A stretch of DNA of 64,000 bases. It comes from UBA5336 sp964415675 (GTDB lineage: Bacteria > Pseudomonadota > Alphaproteobacteria > Caulobacterales > Hyphomonadaceae). Below the pieces are notes generated by a model that saw only the letters and a program-made list of their open reading frames with translations, was not told where the DNA came from and did not search any database. Shown here piece after piece: positions 1 through 10,384 of the stretch (within the stretch, counting starts at the first letter, position 1; each line of letters opens with the position of its first letter). The stretch is from assembly GCA_964415675.1 (NCBI GenBank), contig CAYQBG010000014.1:53346-117345 (forward strand), in the 5' to 3' direction. A program made the position numbers and the translations under genes.

Positions 1-2126
1 ACCGCGTTGCCGCCATAGGCAAGCGCTCCACCAGAGGTTAATATGGCGTCACCGACAATATCCAGTCCGCCCGGTCCGGCCCGCAAAATGCCCGCATTGA
101 ACAAGGTTTCGGTGTTGATGGTGCCATTCCCCGTCACGAGGCCACCATTGAGGATATCGCGAGATGTGAAATCGCCCGCGACATCCAGCGTCCCGGATGC
201 AATCTGCGTGTCAATGATCGATTCGAACGCCACGCCTTCCGCGATCGCCAGCGTTGCCTGGCCGTTGTCCAGTGTCAGCTTGTCGATCACCACGTCGATA
301 TCGGCTGTCGTCGTACCCGAGTTTCGCAAGGTCACCTCGAAATAGCTGGCAGATATGCCCGCCACGAGATCCCGATCGGTGTTGTTGGGAACAAAGCCGG
401 TCGAGCCGGGGCCCGCAGCCGGGCTCGGCGGAGCGACATCACCCTGTGTCAGCGTCGCGACGCGCGAGGCGTTCGCCGGGCCAGTCGTTGCCACGAGGCC
501 TGATCCAAGCGTGGACTTGATGTCGCCGCCCGACACTGCGCCCTTGGTTTCGCTGTCATTGCTGACCTTGCCTGTGTCCTCATGCGGCACCGCGTCCGCT
601 GCGGTGACCTGCCCGACCTTGCCTTTGGTTTCGGCGGTTTCATCAAGCGTGTTGACCTCACCGCGTTCACTGCGCCCATCCTGCTGGTCATAGGAGGCTT
701 CTCCGGACAGCGCTGACAGAGCCGTGGCTTTGTCGGTCGCCTGGGATGTGGCTGTTTCGGACGGTGCAGGCGGCTGGATCTCAGGATCATTGACATCAAT
801 GTCGAAAATCACCCCGTCCTTGAGATCCTGGCCGCCGGCCACGCCCGGTTCCGGTCCCTCCGGCAGGCCGTTCACGACGTTTCCGCTCTCATCGATGATG
901 AGATAACCAGGATCGAGATCCTGCACCCAGTGGCTGGAATCGCTCCAGTTTCCATCACCCTCGACCGCCGAGACATATTTGTACGGATTGGATTCAGCGA
1001 TCCAGTCATGAAACAGGAAGAGAGGATTATAGTAGGACACATCACCGTAACCTGACGATGCCGGGGCCGTGAATGTCCAGCCGCCCGAAAGGACGCCGCC
1101 AATGATCAGTTCGTCCTCGACGAGTTCGTCGAAGAAGATTGCAGAACCGGAATCGCCACCGGCCGTGCCTGCTTCATTATCGAGGGCGTCCGGGTTGGCT
1201 TCATCGGGAAACCAGTCAATCGAATCGTTGACCGATGTAACCGAAGTGCCATCGGCTGTTATCGCCGGCGAGAAGGGTCCGGGATCGCAAATCAGGTCAT
1301 TCGGGCCTATAAAAAGCGTCTCGCGCCGGCATTCATCGACGTCGCGATCGGGCCTGTCAAAATCAAGATGGTACATCACCTGGTCCGCGTCGCTACCGTC
1401 GATGACGCCGGCCGTCGGCGAACGGAACGCGCCACGGAGAAAATCATTCTGGCTGCCAATCAGACCAATCAGGTTTTCACCTGCCTGACGCTTGCCATCA
1501 ATCCCGACATCGCCGGTCGAACCGATGCCGTGGCCGCCATAAGCGACCTGTACGACATGCTCGCCCACTTCAACCGGGCTGAAAAGCATAGAATAAGACG
1601 GCAGCTGATCAAGCGGGTCGTTCAGCGCAATCATCGCCACATCAGCGCCCGGAAAGGGAAGCCCGCCATTCTGTGTGTCGCCATCAGGATGGAGGTAAAC
1701 CTGACTGCCGAAGGTGAGACCATTGCGCTCGTCAATCTCAAATTGTGCGAGATCGCCTCCCGAACCCAGCCAGCCAAAAAGCGCGTCGAACGTGTCAGGC
1801 CCATACGCGATGACCGGGGTGACGTCACCATTTTCACGGTCCACGCCATAGGCCTGCGAGGGCAGAGAATTGAAACAATGCGCAGCCGAAATGGCGGTGC
1901 GGTGATTGACCAGCGAGGCCGAGCAATTGAAGAAAACGCCGCCATCCGGATTCCACATGTAAATCTGGACCGCGCCGTCATAGGCGGGATTGTTCGCACG
2001 ATCCTCGGACCCCTCGACGCTGACGTCATCCCTCACGGTCAGTGCCGTCGCCTCGAATGCCAGCCCCGCCAAAAGGGCTGCAAGTGACACGCCTTTCAGG
2101 TATGATTTCTCGAATTTATGGAACAT
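1..2126 (-). CDS. Secreted trypsin-like serine protease with autotransporter-like passenger (3' end outside window)
   Basis: I translated this by hand: an open frame runs without a stop from an ATG at 2126 to the left window edge (708 codons plus 2 nt). The N-terminus has a signal peptide (hydrophobic core about residues 12-28, ending near EATA-LT). The trypsin triad is visible: His83 in ISAAHC, an Asp near residue 162 in ADVAMIALND, and Ser326 in AGGDSGSAIF. From about residue 400 the sequence turns low-complexity and then into Gly/Asn-rich repeats of the type GTLDVAG, GGLVTGNGTI and ILRAG, as in autotransporter beta-helix passengers. A C-terminal beta-barrel would be expected beyond the edge but is not seen. 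A GGGGAG Shine-Dalgarno precedes the ATG, and a perfect 12-bp palindrome (2121-2132) covers the start codon. It is divergent from an Inh-type inhibitor gene. S1 assignment is firm; secretion route is inferred. Confidence 0.85.
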   Translation of the reverse strand, partial: MFHKFEKSYLKGVSLAALLAGLAFEATALTVRDDVSVEGSEDRANNPAYDGAVQIYMWNPDGGVFFNCSASLVNHRTAISAAHCFNSLPSQAYGVDRENGDVTPVIAYGPDTFDALFGWLGSGGDLAQFEIDERNGLTFGSQVYLHPDGDTQNGGLPFPGADVAMIALNDPLDQLPSYSMLFSPVEVGEHVVQVAYGGHGIGSTGDVGIDGKRQAGENLIGLIGSQNDFLRGAFRSPTAGVIDGSDADQVMYHLDFDRPDRDVDECRRETLFIGPNDLICDPGPFSPAITADGTSVTSVNDSIDWFPDEANPDALDNEAGTAGGDSGSAIFFDELVEDELIIGGVLSGGWTFTAPASSGYGDVSYYNPLFLFHDWIAESNPYKYVSAVEGDGNWSDSSHWVQDLDPGYLIIDESGNVVNGLPEGPEPGVAGGQDLKDGVIFDIDVNDPEIQPPAPSETATSQATDKATALSALSGEASYDQQDGRSERGEVNTLDETAETKGKVGQVTAADAVPHEDTGKVSNDSETKGAVSGGDIKSTLGSGLVATTGPANASRVATLTQGDVAPPSPAAGPGSTGFVPNNTDRDLVAGISASYFEVTLRNSGTTTADIDVVIDKLTLDNGQATLAIAEGVAFESIIDTQIASGTLDVAGDFTSRDILNGGLVTGNGTINTETLFNAGILRAGPGGLDIVGDAILTSGGALAYGGNA

Positions 2127-2293
2127 ATGTTCAACTCCCCTGGCTGCGAATATGAATATTTTATTAATATGACTTGGGTGTCTACGCTAGGAAAAAAATG
2201 TCGGAATAGGCTGGTACGCAAAGAGTCCTGCTGCCAAGCGCAGCGTTTAGGGCATGGTGTCCGTGCGATCTGCCAAAGGCAAGGTAACGAACT

Positions 2294-2893
2294 ATGATGA
2301 ACTGGATGAACCCTGCTGGCCTTACAATCTGCATTCTGCTGATGCCTGCATGCAATGCTGCCCGGCCCGGACCGGGGGCGCCAGGGGACGAGCAGTCAGC
2401 AGACGCCCCCGAAACAGCGGGCGAACCAGGTCAGAATGAAGACGAAGGCCGGCCAGAGCTTCCGAAGACACCGGCAACAGATGCCGACCGGCTCGCCGAG
2501 CGGGGCCCTGTTGGCAGGGTGGTCGAGAGCCCGGGCGGGCCGGTCAACCAGCCTGTGCCCCATCCACTCGCCAGGAGTCAGGACGAAACCTGGCCTGATC
2601 TTGCTATCGCGGACCTGACCGGGACATGGCGTCTTCGCTCGACCTCCGGACAGCTTGACTGCGTCCTCAGCCTCGGCCCGGCCGGCAGAAGCCGGCCCGG
2701 AACCGTGACAGCGAACCAGCCATGCGCGTTTGTTCCCGTCGATTTGACTTGGGTTTATCTGCCGGACACAGCCCAGCTGGTCTTGTTGTCAGAACCTGGG
2801 CAGGCTTTCTGGCGCGGCCAGCGGCGCGGCGCCATGGAGTTCCGGGCCATGAAGGACGGGGAGCTGTTGATCATGTCTCCTTCAGGCAAGTGA
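2294..2893 (+). CDS. Inh/AprI-type protease inhibitor, putative lipoprotein
   Basis: This 199-residue protein starts with a short hydrophobic leader ending in LLMPAC, a slightly atypical lipobox, so it is probably anchored to a membrane. A Pro/Glu-rich linker follows (about residues 22-100). The last ~90 residues resemble the Inh/AprI peptidase-inhibitor fold: LTGTWRLRS, then a first Cys in GQLDCVLSL, a second Cys in QPCAFVPVDLTWVY, and an ending strand pattern LVLLSEPGQAFWRG. Known Inh proteins bind serralysin metalloproteases in the periplasm and protect the producing cell. No serralysin is seen here, but the divergent neighbour is a secreted S1 protease, so the pair may work together (inference). 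AAGGTAACG lies upstream of the ATG at 2294; the next codon is also ATG. Confidence 0.68.
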   Translation: MMNWMNPAGLTICILLMPACNAARPGPGAPGDEQSADAPETAGEPGQNEDEGRPELPKTPATDADRLAERGPVGRVVESPGGPVNQPVPHPLARSQDETWPDLAIADLTGTWRLRSTSGQLDCVLSLGPAGRSRPGTVTANQPCAFVPVDLTWVYLPDTAQLVLLSEPGQAFWRGQRRGAMEFRAMKDGELLIMSPSGK

Positions 2894-2971
2894 CCCGGGC
2901 GCTGGCTTCCCGAGCGAGGGCCGGCGGCGCAACAGCTCAGACGTGCCTGTGGCGGACCTAAACTTCCTTTC

Positions 2972-4012
2972 TTATAAAAGGCTGACGCATTGCGGCGGAT
3001 TGCCATGTTCGAGATCGAAATACAGCCTCGCAGGATGGAACGGTTCCAGCGGAAGTTCATGGACCGAGCCTGGCTCACATTCACGCCAGTCCTGACAGTT
3101 TGAAGTCCTCCATCTGAGCGGACCCTTTCCAATAAACTTTATACCATTCGTCTTTGAACTGGACGTGTTGACGATCTCCCATTCAGCCAGTGCCCCCTCC
3201 TCCGAAAGCTTCCTGTCTGAATGATGACGCAGAGCATTTCTAAGCGGTCGGAATACGGTCTTCAGCGGACCAGCCTCGGCTTGATGTTGCATCCAAAAAG
3301 CAACAAGCGACTTGATCGCTGCCCCCCGGCCACATGACCTTGCGACCAGCCTTGCAATCTCTCGGGCCCGGGTTGGATTCATCTGCATCGTCTTGGTTCC
3401 AGGCTCAAGCACAACCCCTGAAAGCGTGTCCTCGATCATCGTGAAAGTCACATCGGCTTTGAACAGCCTCACCCATAGATCCCAGTCCATCGTGTATTCT
3501 AGTCCGGGATCAACACCGCCAACCCGCGCCAGCGCTTCGGAGCGGACAAAGGCTGACGGCTGAGAGATATTATTCGATCGACAAATTGACGGACCGGGAG
3601 GCCCGAAACAGGGATGTGGCCCGACATATCGCCCGAAACCGTCGATCATCATCGACTGACCATACACGAGGCCCGCATCAGGGTGATTCTTGAATGCCTG
3701 TTCTACACGCGCCAATGATGATGGATAGAGAAAGTCATCTGTATTCAGCCAGCCATAGATATCCGCTTTCTCCGCGTTCCAGCCCTCCAGTATTGCCGCC
3801 GCCTGTCCATCATCCGGATGTGACCGGAAATAGGCGATAAGCGGCCTTATGGGGTCTATGTCCCGCATGACCCTGGGATCCTGACTCGCATCAAGCAATG
3901 CAATCGAGAGATCAACTTCGCTTGCCTGGGCTTTGAGGGAGCTCACTGCGATTGGCAAACGGCGATTCCACGCACCGACTGGCATGGCAATCGCAAACCT
4001 TAGTCGTGTCAT
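2972..4012 (-). CDS. Family 2 glycosyltransferase
   Basis: A 346-residue GT-A type glycosyltransferase. The N-terminal ~230 residues carry the family 2 pattern: nucleotide-binding start RLRFAIAMPVGAWNRR, an acceptor-loop region around DDGQAAAILEGWN, the metal-binding NTDDF motif in YGWLNTDDFLYPSSL, and the downstream EYTMDWDLWVRL region typical of GT2 enzymes that act on surface polysaccharide. The last ~100 residues are not recognisable and may bind acceptor or partner proteins. No hydrophobic segment is seen, so it is probably cytoplasmic or peripheral to the inner membrane. It is divergent from the giant RTX protein, which makes a role in decorating surface material plausible. Sugar donor and acceptor cannot be read from sequence. 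The ATG at 4012 has no strong Shine-Dalgarno, so the start is uncertain by a few codons. Confidence 0.8.
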   Translation of the reverse strand: MTRLRFAIAMPVGAWNRRLPIAVSSLKAQASEVDLSIALLDASQDPRVMRDIDPIRPLIAYFRSHPDDGQAAAILEGWNAEKADIYGWLNTDDFLYPSSLARVEQAFKNHPDAGLVYGQSMMIDGFGRYVGPHPCFGPPGPSICRSNNISQPSAFVRSEALARVGGVDPGLEYTMDWDLWVRLFKADVTFTMIEDTLSGVVLEPGTKTMQMNPTRAREIARLVARSCGRGAAIKSLVAFWMQHQAEAGPLKTVFRPLRNALRHHSDRKLSEEGALAEWEIVNTSSSKTNGIKFIGKGPLRWRTSNCQDWRECEPGSVHELPLEPFHPARLYFDLEHGNPPQCVSLL

Positions 4013-4196
4013 CTAATAACTACTCTGGTTGAATGTCCCGATCAGCATGCGCGTCGTAGCAACCCCTGGCTCAACCAGCAGCAAAACACACCTGGGCAAG
4101 GTCACTCTTGAGCCCGTTCTGGCACGTAAATTGAATAGCGTTTCCAGAAGCTTTTGCAACCACACCGCCCCTAGGTAATACTGGAGCATCCAAGCC

Positions 4197-7100
4197 ATGC
4201 CGACCCAACCCTTTGCAGGAACAGCGCTAGAAACAGGTGGCGCCGCCATCATTTCCTACCAGGAGGACGGAGACACGGTCTGGTCAATCGTTCTGCTCGA
4301 AGACATTATCGCCGGCACCGAAATCTCCTTTACCGATAATGGGTGGCGCGCCAGCGGCGGCTTCAATCCGGTGGAGTCAGAAGGGCTGACCTTCACCGCG
4401 GGCAGTGGCCTTTCCGCCGGAACGGTCGTGGTTTTCCGGGAAAACGGGCCGGGCTTTGACGCGACGCTGGTCGATGGCACGACACCGGCAGGGACCGTGA
4501 CAGGTGACCGGCTCGGCCTGTCGAGCGCCGGCGACCAGATCATCATGTATCAGGGCAGTTTCGATCCGGTGACCGGCGATCTCGACCCCGGTTCGCAGCT
4601 GATCTCCGCCTATCACGCCAATGGCGCCTGGGATGCCGATTCACTGGATGACAATACCAGTGCGCTGCCGCCGGAACTTGTCGATTACAGCGTGGATCAG
4701 TCGGTTCTCGGCGAAGAGGACAATGCAGTCTATGTCGGTCCGACCAGCGGGTCGCCGGGGCAGATCTGGACCCTGATCCAAAACCAGGCCAACTGGGTTG
4801 GCGGCGGCTCGCCGACGAGCCCGCCCTATGGCCCGGGTTTCGATGCCCTGACAAATTTCACGGTCGACAACACCAACACCCTTCCAACGATCAGCGTACC
4901 GGCTGGTCTCGTTTTTGAGGTCGATTCCACGGCAAACACGATCACCGGGCTTTCAGTGGGCGATGTGGACAATGACCGCCTGACCGTCACCCTGACCGTC
5001 GAGGGTGATCTCACTCTGGCACAGACGACAGGCCTGAACTTCCTCGCCGGTGACGGTACAGCCGACGCCACAATGACCTTTTCCGGCCGGGTCGCCGATA
5101 TCAATGCCGCACTCGACGGCATGCTCTACGCGCCGGCCGCCGGGGACGATGATGGTGATGCAATCAATATTTCCGTATCCGACGGCTCGGCCACAATCAC
5201 GCAGGGAAGTTTCCCGGCGAGCGTTGACCTCGACACGCTGGACGGCACCAACGGCTTCCTGATCGAAGGCCTCGTGGAGCGTGACCAGCTTGGATATTCC
5301 GTCGCAAACGCGGGCGATGTGAACGGTGACGGTATCGACGACCTGATCATCGGCGCGCCCTATGCCGAAAACGGCCTCCTGGACGCCGCCGGCAAGGCCT
5401 ATGTCATTTATGGCAATGATGCCGGCTTCTCGTCTAGCTTCGATGTTTCAACGCTGGACGGAACAAATGGTTTCGAGCTGACCACGGGTGTGGCGGGCGA
5501 TGAGCTCGGCCACTCGGTCTCGGGCATTGGCGATGTCAATGGCGATGGCATAGACGATTTCGCCCTTGGTTCGTTCAAGGCGCATGTCGGCGCGGCCGCC
5601 GATGCCGGCAAGGCCTGGATCGTCTTCGGCAACGCCTCCGGCTTTCCCTCGCAGGTCGATGTCGACACGCTCGACGGCACTGACGGTTTCGTCTTCAACG
5701 GCGTCAATGCCGATGATTATGCCGGCCGTGTGGTTTCGGGCGCCGGCGACATCAATGGTGACGGCATTGATGATATCCTCGTCAGCGGTGACAGGACCGA
5801 CCCGAATGGCGTCCAGCAGGCTGGCGCGACCTATGTCATCTACGGCTCGAATTCGGGCTTCAACGCCTCGCTGAGCGCGGGCGATATTGATGGCACGAAT
5901 GGGTCCCTCATCGCAGGCGAAGAGGCCGCCAGCCAGACAGGCCGGATGGTGAAATCCGCTGGCGATGTGAATGGCGACGGGTTCGACGACCTGGTCATCG
6001 GCGCCTACAAGGCCACAGCAGACGGTGACGCGCAGGCCGGCAAGACCTATGTCGTTTTCGGCGGTACTGGCGGGCTGGGCGCGCAGCTTGACCTCAGCAC
6101 GCTGGACGGCAGCAATGGCTTCTCGATAGATGGCATCACGGCGGGCGACCAGTCCGGCCGCGGCGTATCCTCCGCCGGTGATATCAATGGCGACGGCTTT
6201 GACGATATCCTGATCGGTGCCCCGGAATCCGACAGTGGCGGCACCTCCTCGGGCGGCGCCTATGTCGTGTTCGGCAGCGGGTCCGGCTTTGCGGCCAATA
6301 TCGACCTGGCGACGCTAGACGGCACCAATGGTTTCGCGATCACCGGTGAAGGCCCGTTCAAACAGACAGGGTTCGATGTCACCGAGCTTGGCGACATCAA
6401 TGGCGACGGCATTGACGATATCCTGCTGGGCGGTCGCGCGTCGTCGGGCGTCGAGGGCAAGTCCTATGTCGTGTTCGGTTCGTCGACAGGCTTCGGGTCG
6501 AGCTTCGACCTGGCCTCGCTGGACGGCACCAATGGTTTCGAATTGCCCGAAGTGGTATTCGGCGATCGTGTGGGTTTCTCCGTTTCTTCGGCTGGCGATC
6601 TCAATGGCGACGGCATCAACGATCTCGTCATCGGCGCCAATGGCGCGGACCCGTCAGGCGCCAATTCGGGCGAGGCCTATGTCGTTTACGGCAATGCCAA
6701 CATTTCGCAGAATTTCATCACCGATGCGGCACCGATCAGCCATGTCTATGCGCCGGTCATTGCCAATCTCGATGGCGACACGGTCACCCATACAGAAGGC
6801 GACGCGCTGACCCTGCTTGATGCCGGCGCGGACTTAGCGATCAGTGACGTTGACAGCGCCGACTTCGACGGCGGCCTCCTGACGATTGCCTACACGACTG
6901 GCCAGGCGGGCGAGGACCGGCTCGTGATCGATATGTCGGGCGCGGTCACGCTCTCGGCCGGCCAGACCGCAGGCAGCGATGTGTCCGTGTCGGGCACTGT
7001 TGTCGGCACGCTTGTGGCCGGCGAAACGGGCGGCGCGAATGAGGGCTTGCAGGTGGCGCTGAATGCGGCGGCCACGCCTGCGCTGGTCCAGTCGCTGCTG

Positions 7101-10100
7101 GGCGCGATCGGCTATGCGAATGCGGCCGGTGACACGCCTCAGGCGGGCACCCGCACATTCGACATAACCCTGAGCGATGGCGATGGCGCCGACACCAGCG
7201 TTGCCACCAGCCTCGATGTCGTGGCGGTCGATGATGCACCGACGCTTGGCGTGCCCGGCGCCCAGAGCTTTGCGGTCAATTCCGCTGGCAATGCAATCAC
7301 GGGTGTTTCGGTCGGCGATGTCGACAGTGCAAGTGTCGAAGTCACTTTGACCGCAGAAGGCGCGATCTCGCTCGCCCAGCTGACGGGCCTGACCTTCACG
7401 GCAGGGGCCGATGGCACCGCCAGCATGACCTTCTCTGGCACCGTTGCCGATGTGAACGCCGCGCTGGCCTCGCTCGGCTATGACCCTGCAGCCGATGGCC
7501 GCGATGGCGACAGCCTGTCGGTCACGGTCAATGATGGCACGACCCCGGTGATTGACACGGTAGCCATTGCGCTGACCAATACCGATCCGCTCGCCAATGA
7601 CGATGCGGTTGCAGTCAGCGAGGACGGGCCTGCACTGTCCGGCTCGCTCTTCGTCGATAATGGCAATGGCGCCGACAGCGATGCCAATGGCGACACGCTC
7701 ACCATCTCCGCCGTCAATGGCGAAGCCGGCGATGTCGGCGCGCAGGTCCAGCTCGCCTCCGGTGCGCTTCTGACCGTCAATGCCAATGGCACGTTCGACT
7801 ATGACCCCAACGGAGCCTTCGACTCGCTCGACGAGACCGAGACCGCCAGCGACAGCTTCACATATACGGTCGATGACGGGTTCGGCGGAACCGCCAGCGC
7901 GACCGCGACGGTGACCGTCAACGGCGCAAATGATGCCACCCTCCTAACGCTTCCGGGCGCGCAGAGCTTCGCGGTGAATTCCACCGGCAACACGATTGCA
8001 GGCCTGGCGCTCGCCGATGTTGATGACACGACAGTGTCGGTCACGCTCTCGGCCGAGGGTGCGATCAGTCTTGCCCAGGTCACGGGCCTCACCTTCACCA
8101 GCGGCGCCGATGGAACGTCCTCGATGACCTTTGAGGGGACCATTGCCGACGCTAACGCCGCGCTTGCCACCCTCGGATATGATCCGGCAGCCGATGACCG
8201 GGACGGCGACAGCATCTCCATTCTTGTCGATGATGGGACCTCCACCACGCCCGGAAGCATCGCGGTGGCCCTGACCAACACCGACCCGCTGGCCCAGGAT
8301 GACGCGGTGAGCCTGGCTGAGAGCGGTTCGGTCATTGCCGGCGACCTGTTTGCCGACAATGGGTCCGGCGCCGACAGCGATGCCAATGGCGACACGCTGA
8401 CCATCTCCGCCGTCAATGGCGAAGCCGGGGATGTCGGCGTCCAGCTGACGCTGGCCTCCGGCGCACTGCTGACGGTCAATCCCGATGGCAGCTATGACTA
8501 TGACACCAATGGCGCCTTTGACGGACTTGCGGACGGCGAAACAGCCACTGAGAGCTTCACCTACACGGTCGATGACGGCCTCGGCGGCACCGACACAGCC
8601 ACAGTGACCCTGACGATCAATGGCGAGAATGAAGCGCCGCTGGCCCAGGATGACGCGGTGAGCCTGGCTGAGAGCGGTTCGGTCATTGCCGNNNNNNNNN
8701 NNNNNNNNNNNNNNNNNNNNNNNNNNNNNNNNNNNNNNNNNNNNNNNNNNNNNNNNNNNNNNNNNNNNNNNNNNNNNNNNNNNNNNNNNNNGCCTCGGCG
8801 GCACCGACACAGCCACAGTGACCCTGACGATCAATGGCGAGAATGACGGCCCGGACATCACGTTGCCAGGCGACTCCGAGTTTTCACCATCGCCAGCGGG
8901 TAACGATCTGGTTGGGCTTTCTGTCGCCGATATTGATGACGCCAGCCTGACAGTAACGCTGGTTGCGGACGGCGAGATGACGCTGTCCAGCACTTCCGGA
9001 CTTACATTCGCTGTCGGCGACGGGGAATCGGACACAGCGCTGGTCTTTTCCGGGACGGTCGCCGATATCAACGTCGCTCTGGGCACTGTCAGCTATTTGA
9101 TGGAACCCGACAGGGGTGACATCATCAGCCTCGCAGCAAACGACAGAGATTTCGCAGCGAGCGGGCAAATCGTCTACGGGACATCCTCTGGCGATACGCT
9201 TGATGGAATATCAGGCCCGAGCAACATATACGGCCTGGCCGGCGATGACACGCTGATCGGCGGCGCCGGAGACGATCTCCTCGTCGGCGGCGCTGGAGCC
9301 GATACCATGCTCGGCGGCGCAGGCGATGACCGCATCGTCTGGGATGACCAGGACAAGCGCAGGGATGCGGCCGGCAACATACTCGACATGGGCGGCGCCG
9401 GGCGCGACACGCTGGAAGTGGCCTCCGGTTCGCGTTTCGTCACCAATGGCCTGTCAGTCTACGGCTTCGAGGTCTTCGAAGGCGCCGAGGGCAATGATGA
9501 CGTCCGCGGAAATCTCGCCAGCGTCGATTATGAACTCAATGGCGGCGCAGGAGATGATATCCTGACAGGCAATGGCGGCAATGACACGCTTATCGGTGGC
9601 GCCGGCGATGACACGCTGATCGGCGGCGCCGGAGACGATCTCCTCGTCGGCGGCGNNNNNNNNNNNNNNNNNNNNNNNNNNNNNNNNNNNNNNNNNNNNN
9701 NNNNNNNNNNNNNNNNNNNNNNNNNNNNNNNNNNNNNNNNNNNNNNNNNNNNNNNCGCCGGCGATGACACGCTGATCGGCGGCGCCGGAGACGATCTCCT
9801 CGTCGGCGGCACAGGAGCCGATACCATGCTCGGCGGCGCAGGCGATGACACACTGATTGCAGGCGCGGGCACAAACATCCTGACTGGTGGCGGCGGTGCC
9901 GACACGTTCGTGTTCGACGCGCTGGATGATAGCGACAACACTGTGACAGATCTGACAGCTGAGGACATCATCCGCCTTGACGGCTTTGGTTATGCCGACG
10001 TCACTGATGCGTCCCAACATTTCGCGCAGGTCGGAGATGATGTTGTCTTCGAGGATGACGACGTCTCGATCCTTTTCGAAGACATGGTGATCGAGGACGT

Positions 10101-10122
10101 TCTCGATATACTCGATATCTGA
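4197..10122 (+). CDS. Giant type I-secreted FG-GAP / cadherin-like / RTX protein (two assembly gaps inside)
   Basis: One gene interrupted by two 100-N gaps. Domains in order: a ~210-residue N-terminal domain (FTDNGWRASGGF region); a cadherin-like unit; about seven integrin-type FG-GAP repeats (roughly residues 340-835), each with DTLDGTNGF followed by SAGDVNGDGIDDLIIGAP, where D-x-D-G-D-G-x-D-D is a Ca2+-binding loop; then alternating cadherin-like units (ADVNAALASLGYDPAADGRD) and VCBS-type units (SDANGDTLTISAVNGEAGD); then RTX nonapeptides (GGAGDDTLIGG) from about 9230; and an acidic C-terminus ending VLDILDI. There is no signal peptide, as expected for type I secretion with Ca2+-driven folding outside. 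No HlyB/HlyD-like exporter is in the window. The apparent frame change at the first gap comes from the placeholder length. Likely surface adhesin or matrix protein; ligand unknown. Confidence 0.88.
8692..8791. other. Assembly gap (100 N) inside VCBS-type repeat
   Basis: The 52 bases before the gap (8640-8691) are identical to 8289-8340, and the 55 bases after it (8792-8846) match 8578-8632. The gap therefore sits in at least one more copy of a 351-bp (117-residue) repeat. Reading-frame continuity requires a true length divisible by 3; one missing copy portion would be 237 bp, plus any multiple of 351. Confidence 0.98.
9656..9755. other. Assembly gap (100 N) inside RTX repeats
   Basis: The 55 bases ending at 9654 (9600-9654) are repeated exactly at 9756-9810, immediately after the gap, and nearly the same block occurs again near 9240-9294. 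The gap is a repeat-collapse site; the true number of RTX nonapeptides is unknown. Frame continuity requires a true length of 3k+1. Confidence 0.98.
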
Positions 10123-10219
10123 CCAGCAATGCCGGAGGGTCGGGCAAACGACGCATTCACGATTTTGTTTGTGAAGATGGCCGGTCTTGCGGGGACAGAG
10201 GGTGCGACCAGACGCTGTT

Positions 10220-10258
10220 GAAGTTCAGGCAGCGCCTTTGATCGGATGCCTGAACTTC
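10220..10258. terminator. 12-bp perfect stem-loop downstream of the RTX gene
   Basis: GAAGTTCAGGCA (10220-10231) is exactly complementary to TGCCTGAACTTC (10247-10258), with a 15-nt loop. It lies about 100 bp after the RTX stop codon. There is no T-run after it, so it may be a factor-assisted terminator or an mRNA 3'-end stabiliser rather than a classical intrinsic terminator. Confidence 0.5.
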
Positions 10259-10384
10259 CCGCGTCCGCCAGGCAAGCTCCGGCCGGCTTCGGTGTAAATT
10301 TACTCTAGCAGGACGCAGCGGCGAGACATATTGTTGGCGTGCTGGGAGGCGCCGCTGAACAAGCAGAGGACATCGCTTGAGCAC

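Noticed and set aside
1368..2087. 239-codon plus-strand open frame antisense to the S1 protease gene
   Set aside because: The minus strand there encodes a clear signal peptide and catalytic triad; the antisense frame is a GC-driven shadow without protein-like features.
5221..6700. FG-GAP repeat block as a possible CRISPR-like or DNA-level repeat array
   Set aside because: The periodicity is that of protein repeats in frame, with diverged DNA; no short exact repeats with unique spacers.
8686..8846. Apparent frameshift splitting the RTX gene at the first N run
   Set aside because: It is explained by the 100-base placeholder; the flanking repeats predict a true gap divisible by three.
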